Shown here: positions 26,437 through 36,329 of the stretch, in pieces
Numbering within the stretch: the first letter of the stretch is position 1
Layout: each line of letters begins with the position of its first letter
Assembly (NCBI RefSeq): GCF_009296185.1
Contig: NZ_WBJR01000002.1
Coordinates: 310,001-374,000, forward strand
From: Hydrogenovibrio sp. JE_KL2
Lineage (GTDB): Bacteria > Pseudomonadota > Gammaproteobacteria > Thiomicrospirales > Thiomicrospiraceae
Direction of reading: 5' to 3'
DNA: 64,000 bases
Notes under the pieces: model-generated
What the model saw: the letters and a program-made list of their open reading frames with translations, nothing else
Database searches by the model: none
What the model was told of the DNA's origin: nothing
Position numbers and translations under genes: made by a program

Positions 26437-27159
26437 ATGAAGACATTATTTTTGAGTTTATTACTGTTATTTTCGGTATCGGCTTTTGCTGATCCCGGTT
26501 CACCGATGAATGACAAAGATCCTTATGAATCCTATAACCGTGCCGTATTTGCTTTTAACATGGCATTTAATGATGCTGTCGGTATGCCGGTTGCGAATGC
26601 CTATCAGAATTATGTTCCATCTCCGGCACGAAAAGGCATCAGTAACTTTTTTCAAAATTTGAAAGAGCCGCTAAATGTGGTTAATGCTTTATTCCAGGGT
26701 AAACCAAAAGAAGCGCTCAGCAGTTTTATGAGATTCAGTATTAACAGTACTTTGGGGTTTGCCGGATTATTGGATATCGCAACTCCTGCCAAACTAAAAT
26801 ATCAACAAGAAGACTTAGGTCAAACCCTTTATAAATGGGGTTTTTGGGATAAATCTTCTTTTATCATGGTGCCGATTTTGGGCTCTTATACCACGCGTGA
26901 ATTGGTTGGTGGATCAATTGATTCGGTTTATAACCCAACTTACCCTTATGTCATTCAGACAGATTTATCGGGTAGAGCACTACTGTTTGTCGGCAGTAAG
27001 TTTGTCGATTACACCAAAGTTGTGAATCTAACAGGCGAAATGAAAAGTCAGCCGGACCCTTATATTTTTATGAGAGAGTCTTACATGCAATATCGAACCA
27101 ATTTGATTTATGACGGAAATCCGCCGCAACCAAAGCTGGATGATTTTGATTTTAATTAG
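26437..27159 (+). CDS. mlaA: MlaA (VacJ) outer-membrane lipid asymmetry protein
   Basis: This 240-residue protein belongs to the Mla system, which removes misplaced phospholipids from the outer leaflet of the outer membrane. The family pattern DPYESYNRAVFAFN begins just after the signal peptide, followed by GISNFFQNLKEPLNVVNALFQGK and the FIMVPILGSYTTRE block. The signal ends SAFA-D with no lipobox cysteine. E. coli MlaA is a lipoprotein, so this form may be non-acylated. The ATG at 26437 is preferred to an in-frame TTG inside the oxyR-like gene. The other mla genes are not in the window, and an RND pump pair follows. Confidence 0.9.
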   Translation: MKTLFLSLLLLFSVSAFADPGSPMNDKDPYESYNRAVFAFNMAFNDAVGMPVANAYQNYVPSPARKGISNFFQNLKEPLNVVNALFQGKPKEALSSFMRFSINSTLGFAGLLDIATPAKLKYQQEDLGQTLYKWGFWDKSSFIMVPILGSYTTRELVGGSIDSVYNPTYPYVIQTDLSGRALLFVGSKFVDYTKVVNLTGEMKSQPDPYIFMRESYMQYRTNLIYDGNPPQPKLDDFDFN

Positions 27160-27213
27160 ATAAAATCGTATAAATACGCATAATAAACAATAAAAACCTT
27201 CGGAGATGTATTC

Positions 27214-28272
27214 ATGAATTTGCGTTTAATTTTTATTATGCTGACGGTAGCTTTTGGCGTAGCTGCCTGTAGTAGTGATTCCGAAGAAACGACGAAGGAA
27301 ATTATCAGACCTGTTAAATATATTGAGGTTTCCGCGCCGAATAGCACAGGAGTAAGAGAGTTTCCTGGAACCTTACAAGCCAAAGATCGTGTTGATTTAT
27401 CTTTTCAAGTGTCTGGAAAATTGACTAAATTACCGATTAAAGAAGGGCAACATCTTAAGAAAGGTGAGTTAATTGGTGCTTTGGATCCTCGAGATTTTCA
27501 AGCCAAATATGATTCTGCAGTTGCCGGTTTCAAAAATGCCAACGCCAATTATTTGAGAGGCAAAAGGCTCATTTCCAAAGAGTACATTTCACAATCTGAT
27601 TTAGATAAACTTCAAGCACAAAAAGATCAAGCCGATGCCAATGTTCGTTTGGCCAAAAAGGCATTGGAAGACACTAAACTCTTAGCCCCCTTTTCAGGAA
27701 CGGTTGCCAAACAATACGTTAGAAACTTTACCGATATACAAGCGAAACAATCTATTATCAGCTTACAAAATAATGATGATTTAGAAATCGTTGTGTCTGT
27801 TCCAGAGCAAATCATTGCGCAGAAAAAACATTCAGATGGACTAAAAATAGATGCGGTTATTTCGACTATACCGGATAAGAAATTTCCGTTAAAGGTCAAT
27901 GAATTTGCGACAGAAGCCGACTCAGTCACCCGTACTTATAAAATTACTTTGGGAATTATCGATAAGGAAGGATTCAATCTCTTTCCAGGCATGACGGCGA
28001 CAGTAGAGCTATCAGGTCCGACATTGTCAGGTGCAATATTATTACCGATTGATGCTGTATTCGCGGATCCTGAAGGCAGTCATCAACAATATGTTTGGGT
28101 GATTGATAAAGACAATAAAGTTCATAAAAAACCAGTGGAAATCGGTGAATTAAAAGGCAGTTCTATTGAAGTTCTTAAGGGGATTACGGAAAAAGAGAAA
28201 ATTGTCGTTGCCGGTGTGCATTACCTCACGGAAGGCCAACAGGTAAAACTACTTCTACCTCAGCAGCAGTGA
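27214..28272 (+). CDS. RND efflux periplasmic adaptor (HlyD-like lipoprotein)
   Basis: This is a 352-residue membrane-fusion protein of a tripartite efflux pump. The lipobox VAAC near residue 19 predicts a lipoprotein anchored to the inner membrane. The lipoyl half-motifs flank a helical hairpin: LSFQVSGKLTKLPIKEGQHL on one side and LLAPFSGTVAKQYV on the other. A beta-barrel and membrane-proximal domain follow. GGAG precedes the ATG. The transporter gene starts 10 bases after its stop. No outer-membrane channel gene is nearby, so a TolC-type protein encoded elsewhere is probably used. Confidence 0.92.
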   Translation: MNLRLIFIMLTVAFGVAACSSDSEETTKEIIRPVKYIEVSAPNSTGVREFPGTLQAKDRVDLSFQVSGKLTKLPIKEGQHLKKGELIGALDPRDFQAKYDSAVAGFKNANANYLRGKRLISKEYISQSDLDKLQAQKDQADANVRLAKKALEDTKLLAPFSGTVAKQYVRNFTDIQAKQSIISLQNNDDLEIVVSVPEQIIAQKKHSDGLKIDAVISTIPDKKFPLKVNEFATEADSVTRTYKITLGIIDKEGFNLFPGMTATVELSGPTLSGAILLPIDAVFADPEGSHQQYVWVIDKDNKVHKKPVEIGELKGSSIEVLKGITEKEKIVVAGVHYLTEGQQVKLLLPQQQ

Positions 28273-28282
28273 GGTGCGCGCC

Positions 28283-31200
28283 ATGAATATTGCTGAATAC
28301 GCCATTAAGAAACGCACAGTCACCTTAATTTTCACTTTGTTTGTTATTGTTGCCGGTTATTTTTCCTATGAAAATTTAGGACGCCTCGAAGATCCTGAGT
28401 TTACGGTTAAGGATGCCTTGATTATTACTTATTATCCGGGCGCTAGCGCACAGGAAGTGGCAGAAGAGGTTTCCGACAAAATCGAAACCAAGATACAAGA
28501 GTTAGGGGAAGTAAAAGAAGTCCAAGCACTCAATAAACGCGGCACTTCAGTTATTACCGTCACCATGAAAAACAAATACGGTAAGAAGGATTTACCGCTT
28601 ATTTGGCAAAAACTTCGTTCGAAGATTGATGATGTCATCCCACAACTCCCTCCAGGTGTTTCCAAACCTATCATTAATGATGATTTTGGAGATGTTTACG
28701 GCACGCTTTATGCAGTGACTGGTGAAGGTTTCAGTTATAAAGAACTGTATGACTATGCCAAATTTCTCAGGAAACAACTGCTACTAGTCAAAGATGTCGC
28801 CAAAATCGATATTCAAGGCCAACAGCCAGAAATTATTTACATTGAGTTGAATCGAGACAAGATTGCGACTTTAGGCATTGGTCTAGATGAAATTTTCGAC
28901 AGTTTAAACAACAAAAATACACTGATTCCTGCCGGGAAAGTCAAAGTTGGACCCGATTACATCACCATTAATCCAACGGGTAAAGTGGACGCGGTCAACG
29001 ATATCAAGAATTTAGTGATTGAATCCAAAGACCATGACAACAAATCTTCACGACTGATCTATTTGAAAGATATTGCCAAGGTCTATCGAGGCTATCAGGA
29101 ACCTGCCAGTAAATACATTGAATTTAACGGTGTCAAAGCCGTTACTTTGGGTATATCCACGGTTCAAGGTGGTAATGTCGTTAAAATGGGTGAAGCAGTA
29201 GAAGCCAAGCTACACCAACTACAAGCCGAAATTCCTGTGGGGATAGAGCTGCACCCTATTTCATTGCAATCGGATCGTGTAACCGCCTCTATCAACGCCT
29301 TTATGGTGAATTTGATGGAAGCGGTGGTCATTGTTATTGCTGTTCTGATGATTTTTATGGGGTTCCGTAGTGCCAGTATTATCGGTACCGCATTGTTCGT
29401 TACGGTTATGGCAACGTTTATCATCATGAAAATGCAAGGCATTATGCTTGAGCGCATTTCTTTAGGGGCGTTAATCATTGCGTTAGGAATGTTGGTGGAT
29501 AATGCCATCGTTGTCATTGATGGCATGTTGGTTCGTATTCAAAAAGGCATGGATAGAGTCAAAGCCGCCGGTGAAGTGGTTTCTCAAAGTTTTTGGCCAT
29601 TATTGGGCGCAACGGTTATTGCCGTATTAGCATTTGGTGCCATAGGTTTATCGCAAGACAGTACAGGAGAATATACCCGTTCACTGTTCTATGTCATTTT
29701 CTATTCGTTGCTGTTGAGTTGGTTGGTGGCAATCACAGTGGTGCCTTTATTGGGTGTGATGTTCATCAAAGTGAAAGCAGGTGAAGAAAATAAAGATCCA
29801 TTTGATAATAAGTTTTATCATGGATTAAAGTCCATTTTGGTTGTTCTTATTCGAAGACGTTGGATGACTGTCATGGTCATGATTGGTTTGTTGGCTTTGT
29901 CTTTCCTAGCATTTAGTAATTTAAAGAGCAGTTTCTTTCCTTCTTCGACACGTGACCAGTTTATGTTTCACCTTTACTTTGCTGAAGATACCGATATCAG
30001 TCAGGTAAAGAAAATCACTGATCAAATCGAAAAAGTGATTAAAAAAGACAATAAAGTTAAAGATGTCACCAGTTTCATTGACAGTGGTGCGCCAAGATTT
30101 CTACTGACTTATACCCCGGAAAAAGATCCTTCAGGTTATGGATTCTTGGTCATTACCGTTAAGGATTACCATGATATTCCAGAGTTAATGGCGAAGTTCC
30201 GACAGTATGTGATAGATCATTATCCGTCCGTACTGCCGAGACCTGAAAAATTTGCATTAGGTCCAACCAATCCAGCGGTAGAAGCGGTTGTTTATGGACC
30301 GAATCCTGATGTATTGCGTCATATTGGCGAAGAAATCAAAACCATTATGCGTGAAAAAGGGGGAACAGCGATACGTACTGAGTGGCGAGAAAGGGTCAAA
30401 GAAGTGGTTCCTATTTTTGATGAAGCACGTGCCAGTGAAGTCGGTGTGACTCGAGAAGACTTCAACAAGAGTTTAGATTTGAATTTCGACGGACTGACGG
30501 TAGGTTATTACCGTGAACAGGACGAAATGATTCCAATGGTAACGCGTGCTTCCGCACAAGATCGTTTGGATGTCAGCCAGATCAATAATATTCAGGTCTG
30601 GTCAAGTGGTGCGCGTAAATATGTGCCAATCAACCAAGTCATTAAGAAAATCGAAGTGAAATTCGTCGATGCAGCCTCCCACACCAAAAACCGTATGAGA
30701 AAATTCAAGGTGATGTGTGATCCGGCAATCGGCGCGTTGAAAAGCTCCATTTTCGAGAAAGTAAAAGCGCCGATAGAGGCCTTGAAGTTGCCGGATGGTT
30801 ATCGACTGGAATGGGAAGGGGAATACAAGTCTTCCAATGACGCAAAAGAGAGTTTGATGGCGTCTATTCCAATGTTTGTGGTGATGATGGTGTTGATTGT
30901 TGTCATGTTGTTTAACTCTGTCAAAGAACCCATCATTATCTGGCTAACGGTTCCGTTGGCGCTGGTAGGGGTTGGGTTTGGACTTTATACTGCCGATAAG
31001 CCATTTGATTTTATGGCATTGCTTGGTTTCCTCAGTTTGACGGGAATGTTGATTAAGAATTCGATTGTTTTGATCGATGAAATCAATTTGGAGTTATCAA
31101 ACGGAAGAGAGAAATTTGATGCAGTGATTCATTCCGTTCTTTCCCGAACCCGTCCAGTCAGTATGGGTGCATTAACGACCGTATTGGGTATGATTCCGCT

Positions 31201-31345
31201 ATTGACGGATGCTTTCTTTGTGGCGATGGCCGTGGCAATTATGGCTGGTTTGGCATTTGCGACCGTATTGACACTACTGTTTGTGCCGGTGCTTTATGCG
31301 ATATTCCATAAAATCCAAGTGCCGGAAAATGTTGGTAAAGGTTGA
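28283..31345 (+). CDS. RND family efflux transporter
   Basis: This is a 1020-residue proton-driven RND transporter with twelve predicted membrane helices and two large periplasmic loops. The helix-4 segment LGMLVDNAIVVIDGM carries the conserved acidic residue of the proton relay, and the C-terminal half has the matching TGMLIKNSIVLIDEI. The ATG used follows GAGGTG with good spacing; a GTG three codons earlier is the longer alternative. It resembles the HAE/multidrug branch rather than metal-specific CusA. Substrates cannot be predicted. A copy of the 19-base motif starts one base after the stop. Confidence 0.94.
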   Translation: MNIAEYAIKKRTVTLIFTLFVIVAGYFSYENLGRLEDPEFTVKDALIITYYPGASAQEVAEEVSDKIETKIQELGEVKEVQALNKRGTSVITVTMKNKYGKKDLPLIWQKLRSKIDDVIPQLPPGVSKPIINDDFGDVYGTLYAVTGEGFSYKELYDYAKFLRKQLLLVKDVAKIDIQGQQPEIIYIELNRDKIATLGIGLDEIFDSLNNKNTLIPAGKVKVGPDYITINPTGKVDAVNDIKNLVIESKDHDNKSSRLIYLKDIAKVYRGYQEPASKYIEFNGVKAVTLGISTVQGGNVVKMGEAVEAKLHQLQAEIPVGIELHPISLQSDRVTASINAFMVNLMEAVVIVIAVLMIFMGFRSASIIGTALFVTVMATFIIMKMQGIMLERISLGALIIALGMLVDNAIVVIDGMLVRIQKGMDRVKAAGEVVSQSFWPLLGATVIAVLAFGAIGLSQDSTGEYTRSLFYVIFYSLLLSWLVAITVVPLLGVMFIKVKAGEENKDPFDNKFYHGLKSILVVLIRRRWMTVMVMIGLLALSFLAFSNLKSSFFPSSTRDQFMFHLYFAEDTDISQVKKITDQIEKVIKKDNKVKDVTSFIDSGAPRFLLTYTPEKDPSGYGFLVITVKDYHDIPELMAKFRQYVIDHYPSVLPRPEKFALGPTNPAVEAVVYGPNPDVLRHIGEEIKTIMREKGGTAIRTEWRERVKEVVPIFDEARASEVGVTREDFNKSLDLNFDGLTVGYYREQDEMIPMVTRASAQDRLDVSQINNIQVWSSGARKYVPINQVIKKIEVKFVDAASHTKNRMRKFKVMCDPAIGALKSSIFEKVKAPIEALKLPDGYRLEWEGEYKSSNDAKESLMASIPMFVVMMVLIVVMLFNSVKEPIIIWLTVPLALVGVGFGLYTADKPFDFMALLGFLSLTGMLIKNSIVLIDEINLELSNGREKFDAVIHSVLSRTRPVSMGALTTVLGMIPLLTDAFFVAMAVAIMAGLAFATVLTLLFVPVLYAIFHKIQVPENVGKG

Positions 31346-31346
31346 T

Positions 31347-31365
31347 AAAATCTACCAGGTTGGGG
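31347..31365 (-). repeat. 19-base dispersed motif, copy 4 (reverse)
   Basis: AAAATCTACCAGGTTGGGG on the plus strand, in reverse orientation, directly after the RND transporter stop codon. Confidence 0.87.
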
Positions 31366-31489
31366 TCAATTGAAAATTCCCTTATATTAATGATGTTTAT
31401 CAATAAAACGACAAGAATTTATTGGTAGCGGTTAATGCGGTTAACTACACTATGTTGAATATTACAGTTGAAAATAGTCATTGTTTAAA

Positions 31490-34108
31490 ATGGATTTAAA
31501 AAAACCGAGCATTCGAAAAATCATCTTGCTAGGCGCTCTAGCAGCGTCTTTATTGATTTTTGTTGGCTCTTATTACTTTTCTTCAAAGCTTTTTGAAAAC
31601 TCGATTATCCAAAATAATCATCGTACGGCAGAGACTTTTTCCAGACTGACTTTTGACAACATGTATCAAATCATGAGTGAAGGTTGGACCAGAAAGCAGC
31701 TGAATGAATTCCTTGAAAAGACCCAAAAGACCTATGAATTATCCGATATCAATATCGATATTTTTCGAGGGCAAGTGGTCAGTAAGCAGTTCGGTGCCAT
31801 TCCACAAACACAGTCGCTTTCACCAGATTTCAAAGCGCGTTTGGATCAGGTTTTCTTAAACAAAGAACCATTGTCGACTAGCCAAAATACTGTTTTGGAC
31901 AGCTTGTTTCCGCTTAAAGCAGAGCAGAAATGTTTGATGTGTCATACCCAGGCAAAAGTAGGGGACGTTTTAGGGGTGATGCATTTTCGTCAGAATATGT
32001 CTCACACGCTATCAGAAGCCAATCAGCGTTTCTTGTTATTCTTCCTTTTCTTGTTGCCATTACCGATTATCGTTGCCTATTTAATCAGTTTGAAATTGAA
32101 CAATTTCTTAGAAAAAGTCATTGATTCCCTCCGTACAAAAGTCGAAAACATTCATAAAGTTAGAGACTTGAAACATATCCAGTCCGCCGACATATTTTAT
32201 GAGTTTAAAGAGCTTGAAAGGTTGGGTTCTGAGTTTGAAAAACTCTCGGAAAAACTTCAAACGGTTGCTGTTGATAGGGATATTCTCGAATTTGAAATCA
32301 AATTGCTCGATAAATTCATTATCACTTCAGAAGTGGTTCGCGATTGGAAAGAACATGTAAATCAATTGATTATTGAAATCACCAAAATATTGCCGATTTA
32401 TGGGCTATTTGTGGTGTTTAGAACAGATGATGAAGAACGTTTCGGCATGGAAATTTTCTGGGCAGGTAAGCCTTCAGAAGAGATGAAGAAGCATTTTGAA
32501 AAAATTGCTGAATCACAAATTTTGGAACACCCGATTCTGAAATTGAATCCGCAAATAGATATCCACCACAGTATTTCCAATGATGAAATTACTTTGGATG
32601 CTATTCAAGAAGATATTGAAACTCAAGCGAAAAGCTTGATTCTTGAAAAGCCTCGTATTGGCGGGGTTGTGGGTATTGGTGTGCAGGCAGTTAGTCAAGA
32701 TTTAACCCGTACTATCGTGATTGAAAGTATTTTGACGACCTTAATCAATGTTGTCGGATCAATCAAAGCCATCAACAAATATACTCATGATTTGGAATAT
32801 TACGCCACGCGGGATCCTTTGACGAATTTGTACAACCGCCGCGTTTTCCACGAATTGTTGGACTACGAAATGCAACGTGCCGATCGTAATAACTATCACT
32901 TTTCGTTGATGATGATTGACTGTGATAACTTCAAACTTATCAATGACCGTTATGGTCATGCATTTGGTGATCAGATGCTTCAGGCTTTGGCTTACAAAGT
33001 TGAAGAAGCACTTAGAAATGAGGATATGTTCAGTCGATACGGCGGTGACGAGTTCTGTGTACTCTTACCGGAAACCGATATTGAGCAAGCGCATTTGATT
33101 GCCCAACGCGTGATGGATGAAATTCATCATATCGAAGAAATTGATCCCAGTGGCGAGCGTGTTTACCTGACCTGTTCGATCGGTCTAGCGAACTATCCTG
33201 AGCACGCCGATAACGCCAAGGATTTATTTATCGTTTCCGATAATATGATGTACAAGGGCAAACGCAACGGTAAAAACCAATTCTGCTTCCCAGATGAAAA
33301 TGAGCTGGCGGATCTTTATCGAAGCAACACCGAAAAAAGTGCGTTCATCATGCAGTCCTTGGCGGATGAAGATTGTATCGAGCCGCATTTCCAACCGATT
33401 TTATCTTTTGCTAACCAAGATGGCGGTATTCAGGTTCATGAATTGTTGATGCGTATTCGTAAGGACGACGAATTGGTTTCGGCAAGTGAATTCATCGATA
33501 TTGCCGAAGGCATGGGGGTCGTGCATCAACTGGATTACTTGTTGATTAAGAAAGCCTTTATCAAGATGCAGGAGCAAAATTATCAAGGGTTGATGTTCAT
33601 TAATATTTCCCCTCGTGCGCTGATATTGAACGAATTCATCAACAAGGTGAAAGAATTGGCTAAGGAGTTTCAGATTGCACCGAATCGTATCGTGCTGGAG
33701 ATTACCGAGCGTGAAACGGTGAGAAACATCAGCCTATTGGAAAAATTCGTAAGAGAGCTGAAATTTGAAGGGTTCATGTTTGCTATTGACGATTTTGGTT
33801 CCGGGTTTTCGTCTTTCCATTATCTGAAGCGTTTCCCAATCGATTATTTGAAGATCGAAGGGGAGTTTATCAGCAATATGTTGAATGACCGAATTGACTT
33901 CGCCTTTGTGGAAAGTGCGGTAACGCTTGCCAGATCGGTAGGTATTGAGACGGTTGCCGAATTCATCGAGTCTGAAGAAGTGCTCAAGGCCGTTAAAGCC
34001 TTCGGTATCACGATGGCGCAAGGGTATTTTATTGGTAAAGCCGAGCCGGAATTCTTAACGGAAGTTCCCGAAAGAGTTCAATCCGCTTTGGCATCCGACA
34101 CCCTTTAG
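31490..34108 (+). CDS. Membrane GGDEF-EAL protein with periplasmic CXXCH haem motif
   Basis: This is an 872-residue c-di-GMP enzyme. A helix at about 10-30, a periplasmic domain with a CLMCH haem-c motif at 148-152, and a second helix at about 180-205 form the sensor. A long linker leads to GGDEF at 518-522, with an inhibitory site RNED at 509-512. The phosphodiesterase domain has ELL at 651-653 in place of EAL but keeps its acidic residue, plus NIS, EITE, DDFGSG, KIEGEF and QGYF. Both activities look possible. The haem motif suggests redox or gas sensing and would need the Ccs system. ATG 31490 is preferred to TTG 31481. Confidence 0.9.
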   Translation: MDLKKPSIRKIILLGALAASLLIFVGSYYFSSKLFENSIIQNNHRTAETFSRLTFDNMYQIMSEGWTRKQLNEFLEKTQKTYELSDINIDIFRGQVVSKQFGAIPQTQSLSPDFKARLDQVFLNKEPLSTSQNTVLDSLFPLKAEQKCLMCHTQAKVGDVLGVMHFRQNMSHTLSEANQRFLLFFLFLLPLPIIVAYLISLKLNNFLEKVIDSLRTKVENIHKVRDLKHIQSADIFYEFKELERLGSEFEKLSEKLQTVAVDRDILEFEIKLLDKFIITSEVVRDWKEHVNQLIIEITKILPIYGLFVVFRTDDEERFGMEIFWAGKPSEEMKKHFEKIAESQILEHPILKLNPQIDIHHSISNDEITLDAIQEDIETQAKSLILEKPRIGGVVGIGVQAVSQDLTRTIVIESILTTLINVVGSIKAINKYTHDLEYYATRDPLTNLYNRRVFHELLDYEMQRADRNNYHFSLMMIDCDNFKLINDRYGHAFGDQMLQALAYKVEEALRNEDMFSRYGGDEFCVLLPETDIEQAHLIAQRVMDEIHHIEEIDPSGERVYLTCSIGLANYPEHADNAKDLFIVSDNMMYKGKRNGKNQFCFPDENELADLYRSNTEKSAFIMQSLADEDCIEPHFQPILSFANQDGGIQVHELLMRIRKDDELVSASEFIDIAEGMGVVHQLDYLLIKKAFIKMQEQNYQGLMFINISPRALILNEFINKVKELAKEFQIAPNRIVLEITERETVRNISLLEKFVRELKFEGFMFAIDDFGSGFSSFHYLKRFPIDYLKIEGEFISNMLNDRIDFAFVESAVTLARSVGIETVAEFIESEEVLKAVKAFGITMAQGYFIGKAEPEFLTEVPERVQSALASDTL

Positions 34109-34353
34109 TAGGCCTGTTTATAACCTAGCTGACGCATACAGTCTTCATAGGAAATAGCGCCCATTTCGCCCTTGTAGATGTTCATTTTCGACACGCCATT
34201 ACGGTCATTCCATGCGCCGGTGGCTTCACCTTTGCAATAAAGCATATCGTTTCTGAATGAATCATTGGTTTGACCAGGGGCTTTGATGAACTGCTGGTTG
34301 TGTGCACAACCGCCGAGAACCAGCAGGCCAGCGACTATCCATAACTTTTTCAT
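34105..34353 (-). CDS. Small predicted lipoprotein
   Basis: This is an 82-residue protein with a lipoprotein signal, MKKLWIVAGLLVLGGC, acylated Cys at 16. The mature 66 residues include two further cysteines (in LYCKGEA and YEDCMRQLGY), which could form a disulfide. The C-terminal CMRQLGYK pattern recalls many small uncharacterised gammaproteobacterial lipoproteins. An AAGGATC ribosome site precedes the ATG. Its end overlaps the stop of the convergent GGDEF-EAL gene by four bases. The Na/Pi symporter gene lies 11 bases upstream, so the two are probably co-transcribed. Function unknown. Confidence 0.75.
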   Translation of the reverse strand: MKKLWIVAGLLVLGGCAHNQQFIKAPGQTNDSFRNDMLYCKGEATGAWNDRNGVSKMNIYKGEMGAISYEDCMRQLGYKQAY

Positions 34354-34364
34354 ATAAGATCCTT

Positions 34365-36149
34365 TTAGGTTTGAGGGGGAGGAGACAATCCCTTGTTTTG
34401 TAATCTTGCGATACGTTTTGCCAGAGTGTGTAAACGTTTCAAGGCATCGACGATTTGCATTTCCATCCGAAAAATGACCAGTCTGGATTCATCGGATTGC
34501 ATATGTTTCACCTGATGCTTAAGCGCGATCTGAATCATTTCATCTATGGCGGACTTTGCCGAAAACACTTCTAAAGCTTTTTCTTTTTGCTGATCATCCA
34601 AAGCCATCAGTGCATTATTTAATGATTTCACCACTTCTTTGGTGATATTGCCCATTAATTCCTGCATGGTAGGGCTTACCTTAAGTTGATACTCGAACGT
34701 TTGATGGCGGGCATCTAACAGCCCATTTTGGATGGTTTCCATTACCGATTCCAGAATATTCACCACAGAAATCAATTCAACATATTTTTGCTGTTGTTTT
34801 TCATCAAGGTCAGCTCGTGAAACTTTGCTGAGATAAATCAGTATTTGATGTTGATACTGGCGAAGTTGTCTGAGGACTTTTTCTTCAAACTTAAGGGCAT
34901 TCAACTGTACCGGATAATTATTGTTGATGAAGTGTTGGAACAGGTTGTTGAGTTTTTCCCGAAACACGTTCAATTCCATGATGACGGCACCAAACGCTAA
35001 TTGTGGTGTTTGTAAGAAGTTGTCGTCCAAGTATTTTGGGTCGAAAGATTGTTGCTTTTCATCGTCTAAAATAGGCAACAGGCGATAGCTCAGCCAGACA
35101 AATCCTGCGAGCAACGGTAAGAAAAGAATCAAAGCGGAAAGTTTGAACAGGGTATTGGCGTTCGCGATTTCACGTGGGGTATCTGCTGCCAAGTTCATCA
35201 TCTCGTTGAGGTGGCTACCACCTTCTGGAGAAATATAGACGGCCAATGTCGCCAAAGTGCCGATAAAGGGTAACCATAACAAGACGCCGAAAACGTTGAA
35301 CATCACATGAATCAGGGCAGCCCTAATTGCATCGCGAGATTGTCCAATCGTTGCGAGAATTGCCGTGATACAGGTACCGATGTCCGCGCCCATGGACAGC
35401 GCAATACCGGTTGGAAGCGTCAAAAACCCTTGATTAGCCATGACGATGACAATCCCGATGGTGGCAGATGAAGATTGAACCAACGCGGTAAAAGCAAGGC
35501 CGATGAGTATGCCGTAAAGAGGGTGGTCGAGTTCTTTTAGGGTTTCTAGAAAAGGTTCGTAGTGTTTGAGTGGGGACATGCCTTCGCCCATCAAATTCAT
35601 CCCGATAAACAAGAGCCCCAATCCCAACAGCAGTTGCCCGATATTTTTGCGGATATGAGTTTCACTGACAAATTGAATCAGAAAACCGACAAAGACCATG
35701 ATGAGCGCTAAGTTGTAAATCTTGAAAGCAACGATTTGTGCGGTGATGGTGGTACCGAGGTTGGCACCCATGATGATGCTTCCCGCTTGCATCAAAGTCA
35801 TCATGCCGGAGGCAACGAACCCGATCACCAACACGCTGGTAACGGATGAAGATTGGATAACCGCAGTGACTAAAGTTCCGGACAGAGCCCCCATCACACG
35901 ATTCGTTGTCAGGGTAGCGAGTAGGGTTTTCATGCGACCGCCTGCGATGGACAACAGTCCTTTCACCATGAGGTCTAGACCGAATAAGAAGATTGCCAAA
36001 CCACCAAGCAGCTGCAAAATCATCTCGTACCAATTCAAAGCGGTTTTTCCTGTGGAGGGTATTGTCTCTGCTGGTACGACAGCAAAAGCTATGCTTGACC
36101 AAAGTAGCAGTAGTAAAAGGGTTTTGAATGGACGAATTTGGATTTGCAT
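34365..36149 (-). CDS. Na/Pi cotransporter family protein with PhoU-like tail
   Basis: This is a 594-residue membrane protein of the sodium-phosphate symporter family. Two inverted repeats carry the signature QSSS: in VTAVIQSSSVTSVLVIG and in ALVQSSSATIGIVIV. About ten helices span residues 1-370. The C-terminal part (about 390-590) is a soluble helical PhoU-like domain. Import of phosphate with sodium is the family role. E. coli YjbB, a relative, was reported to export phosphate, so direction is open. An N-terminal signal-like helix precedes the first repeat. It fits the sodium-based theme of the nearby NhaA and NhaD. Confidence 0.88.
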   Translation of the reverse strand: MQIQIRPFKTLLLLLLWSSIAFAVVPAETIPSTGKTALNWYEMILQLLGGLAIFLFGLDLMVKGLLSIAGGRMKTLLATLTTNRVMGALSGTLVTAVIQSSSVTSVLVIGFVASGMMTLMQAGSIIMGANLGTTITAQIVAFKIYNLALIMVFVGFLIQFVSETHIRKNIGQLLLGLGLLFIGMNLMGEGMSPLKHYEPFLETLKELDHPLYGILIGLAFTALVQSSSATIGIVIVMANQGFLTLPTGIALSMGADIGTCITAILATIGQSRDAIRAALIHVMFNVFGVLLWLPFIGTLATLAVYISPEGGSHLNEMMNLAADTPREIANANTLFKLSALILFLPLLAGFVWLSYRLLPILDDEKQQSFDPKYLDDNFLQTPQLAFGAVIMELNVFREKLNNLFQHFINNNYPVQLNALKFEEKVLRQLRQYQHQILIYLSKVSRADLDEKQQQKYVELISVVNILESVMETIQNGLLDARHQTFEYQLKVSPTMQELMGNITKEVVKSLNNALMALDDQQKEKALEVFSAKSAIDEMIQIALKHQVKHMQSDESRLVIFRMEMQIVDALKRLHTLAKRIARLQNKGLSPPPQT

Positions 36150-36329
36150 AAAGCGCTTTCAAGTCTAATACAGAGTGAATACAGGTATATTTTGAACCTG
36201 TTTGGGGATGGAAAGGAGTAATTTTGATAAATTTTTTTGATTTTCCATAAAGTAATTTTACGTCACGATACGGCATTTTCGGTATTATGGAGTTTAGCGC
36301 TGTTGCTCAGGAGGTCTTAAACGTATTTT

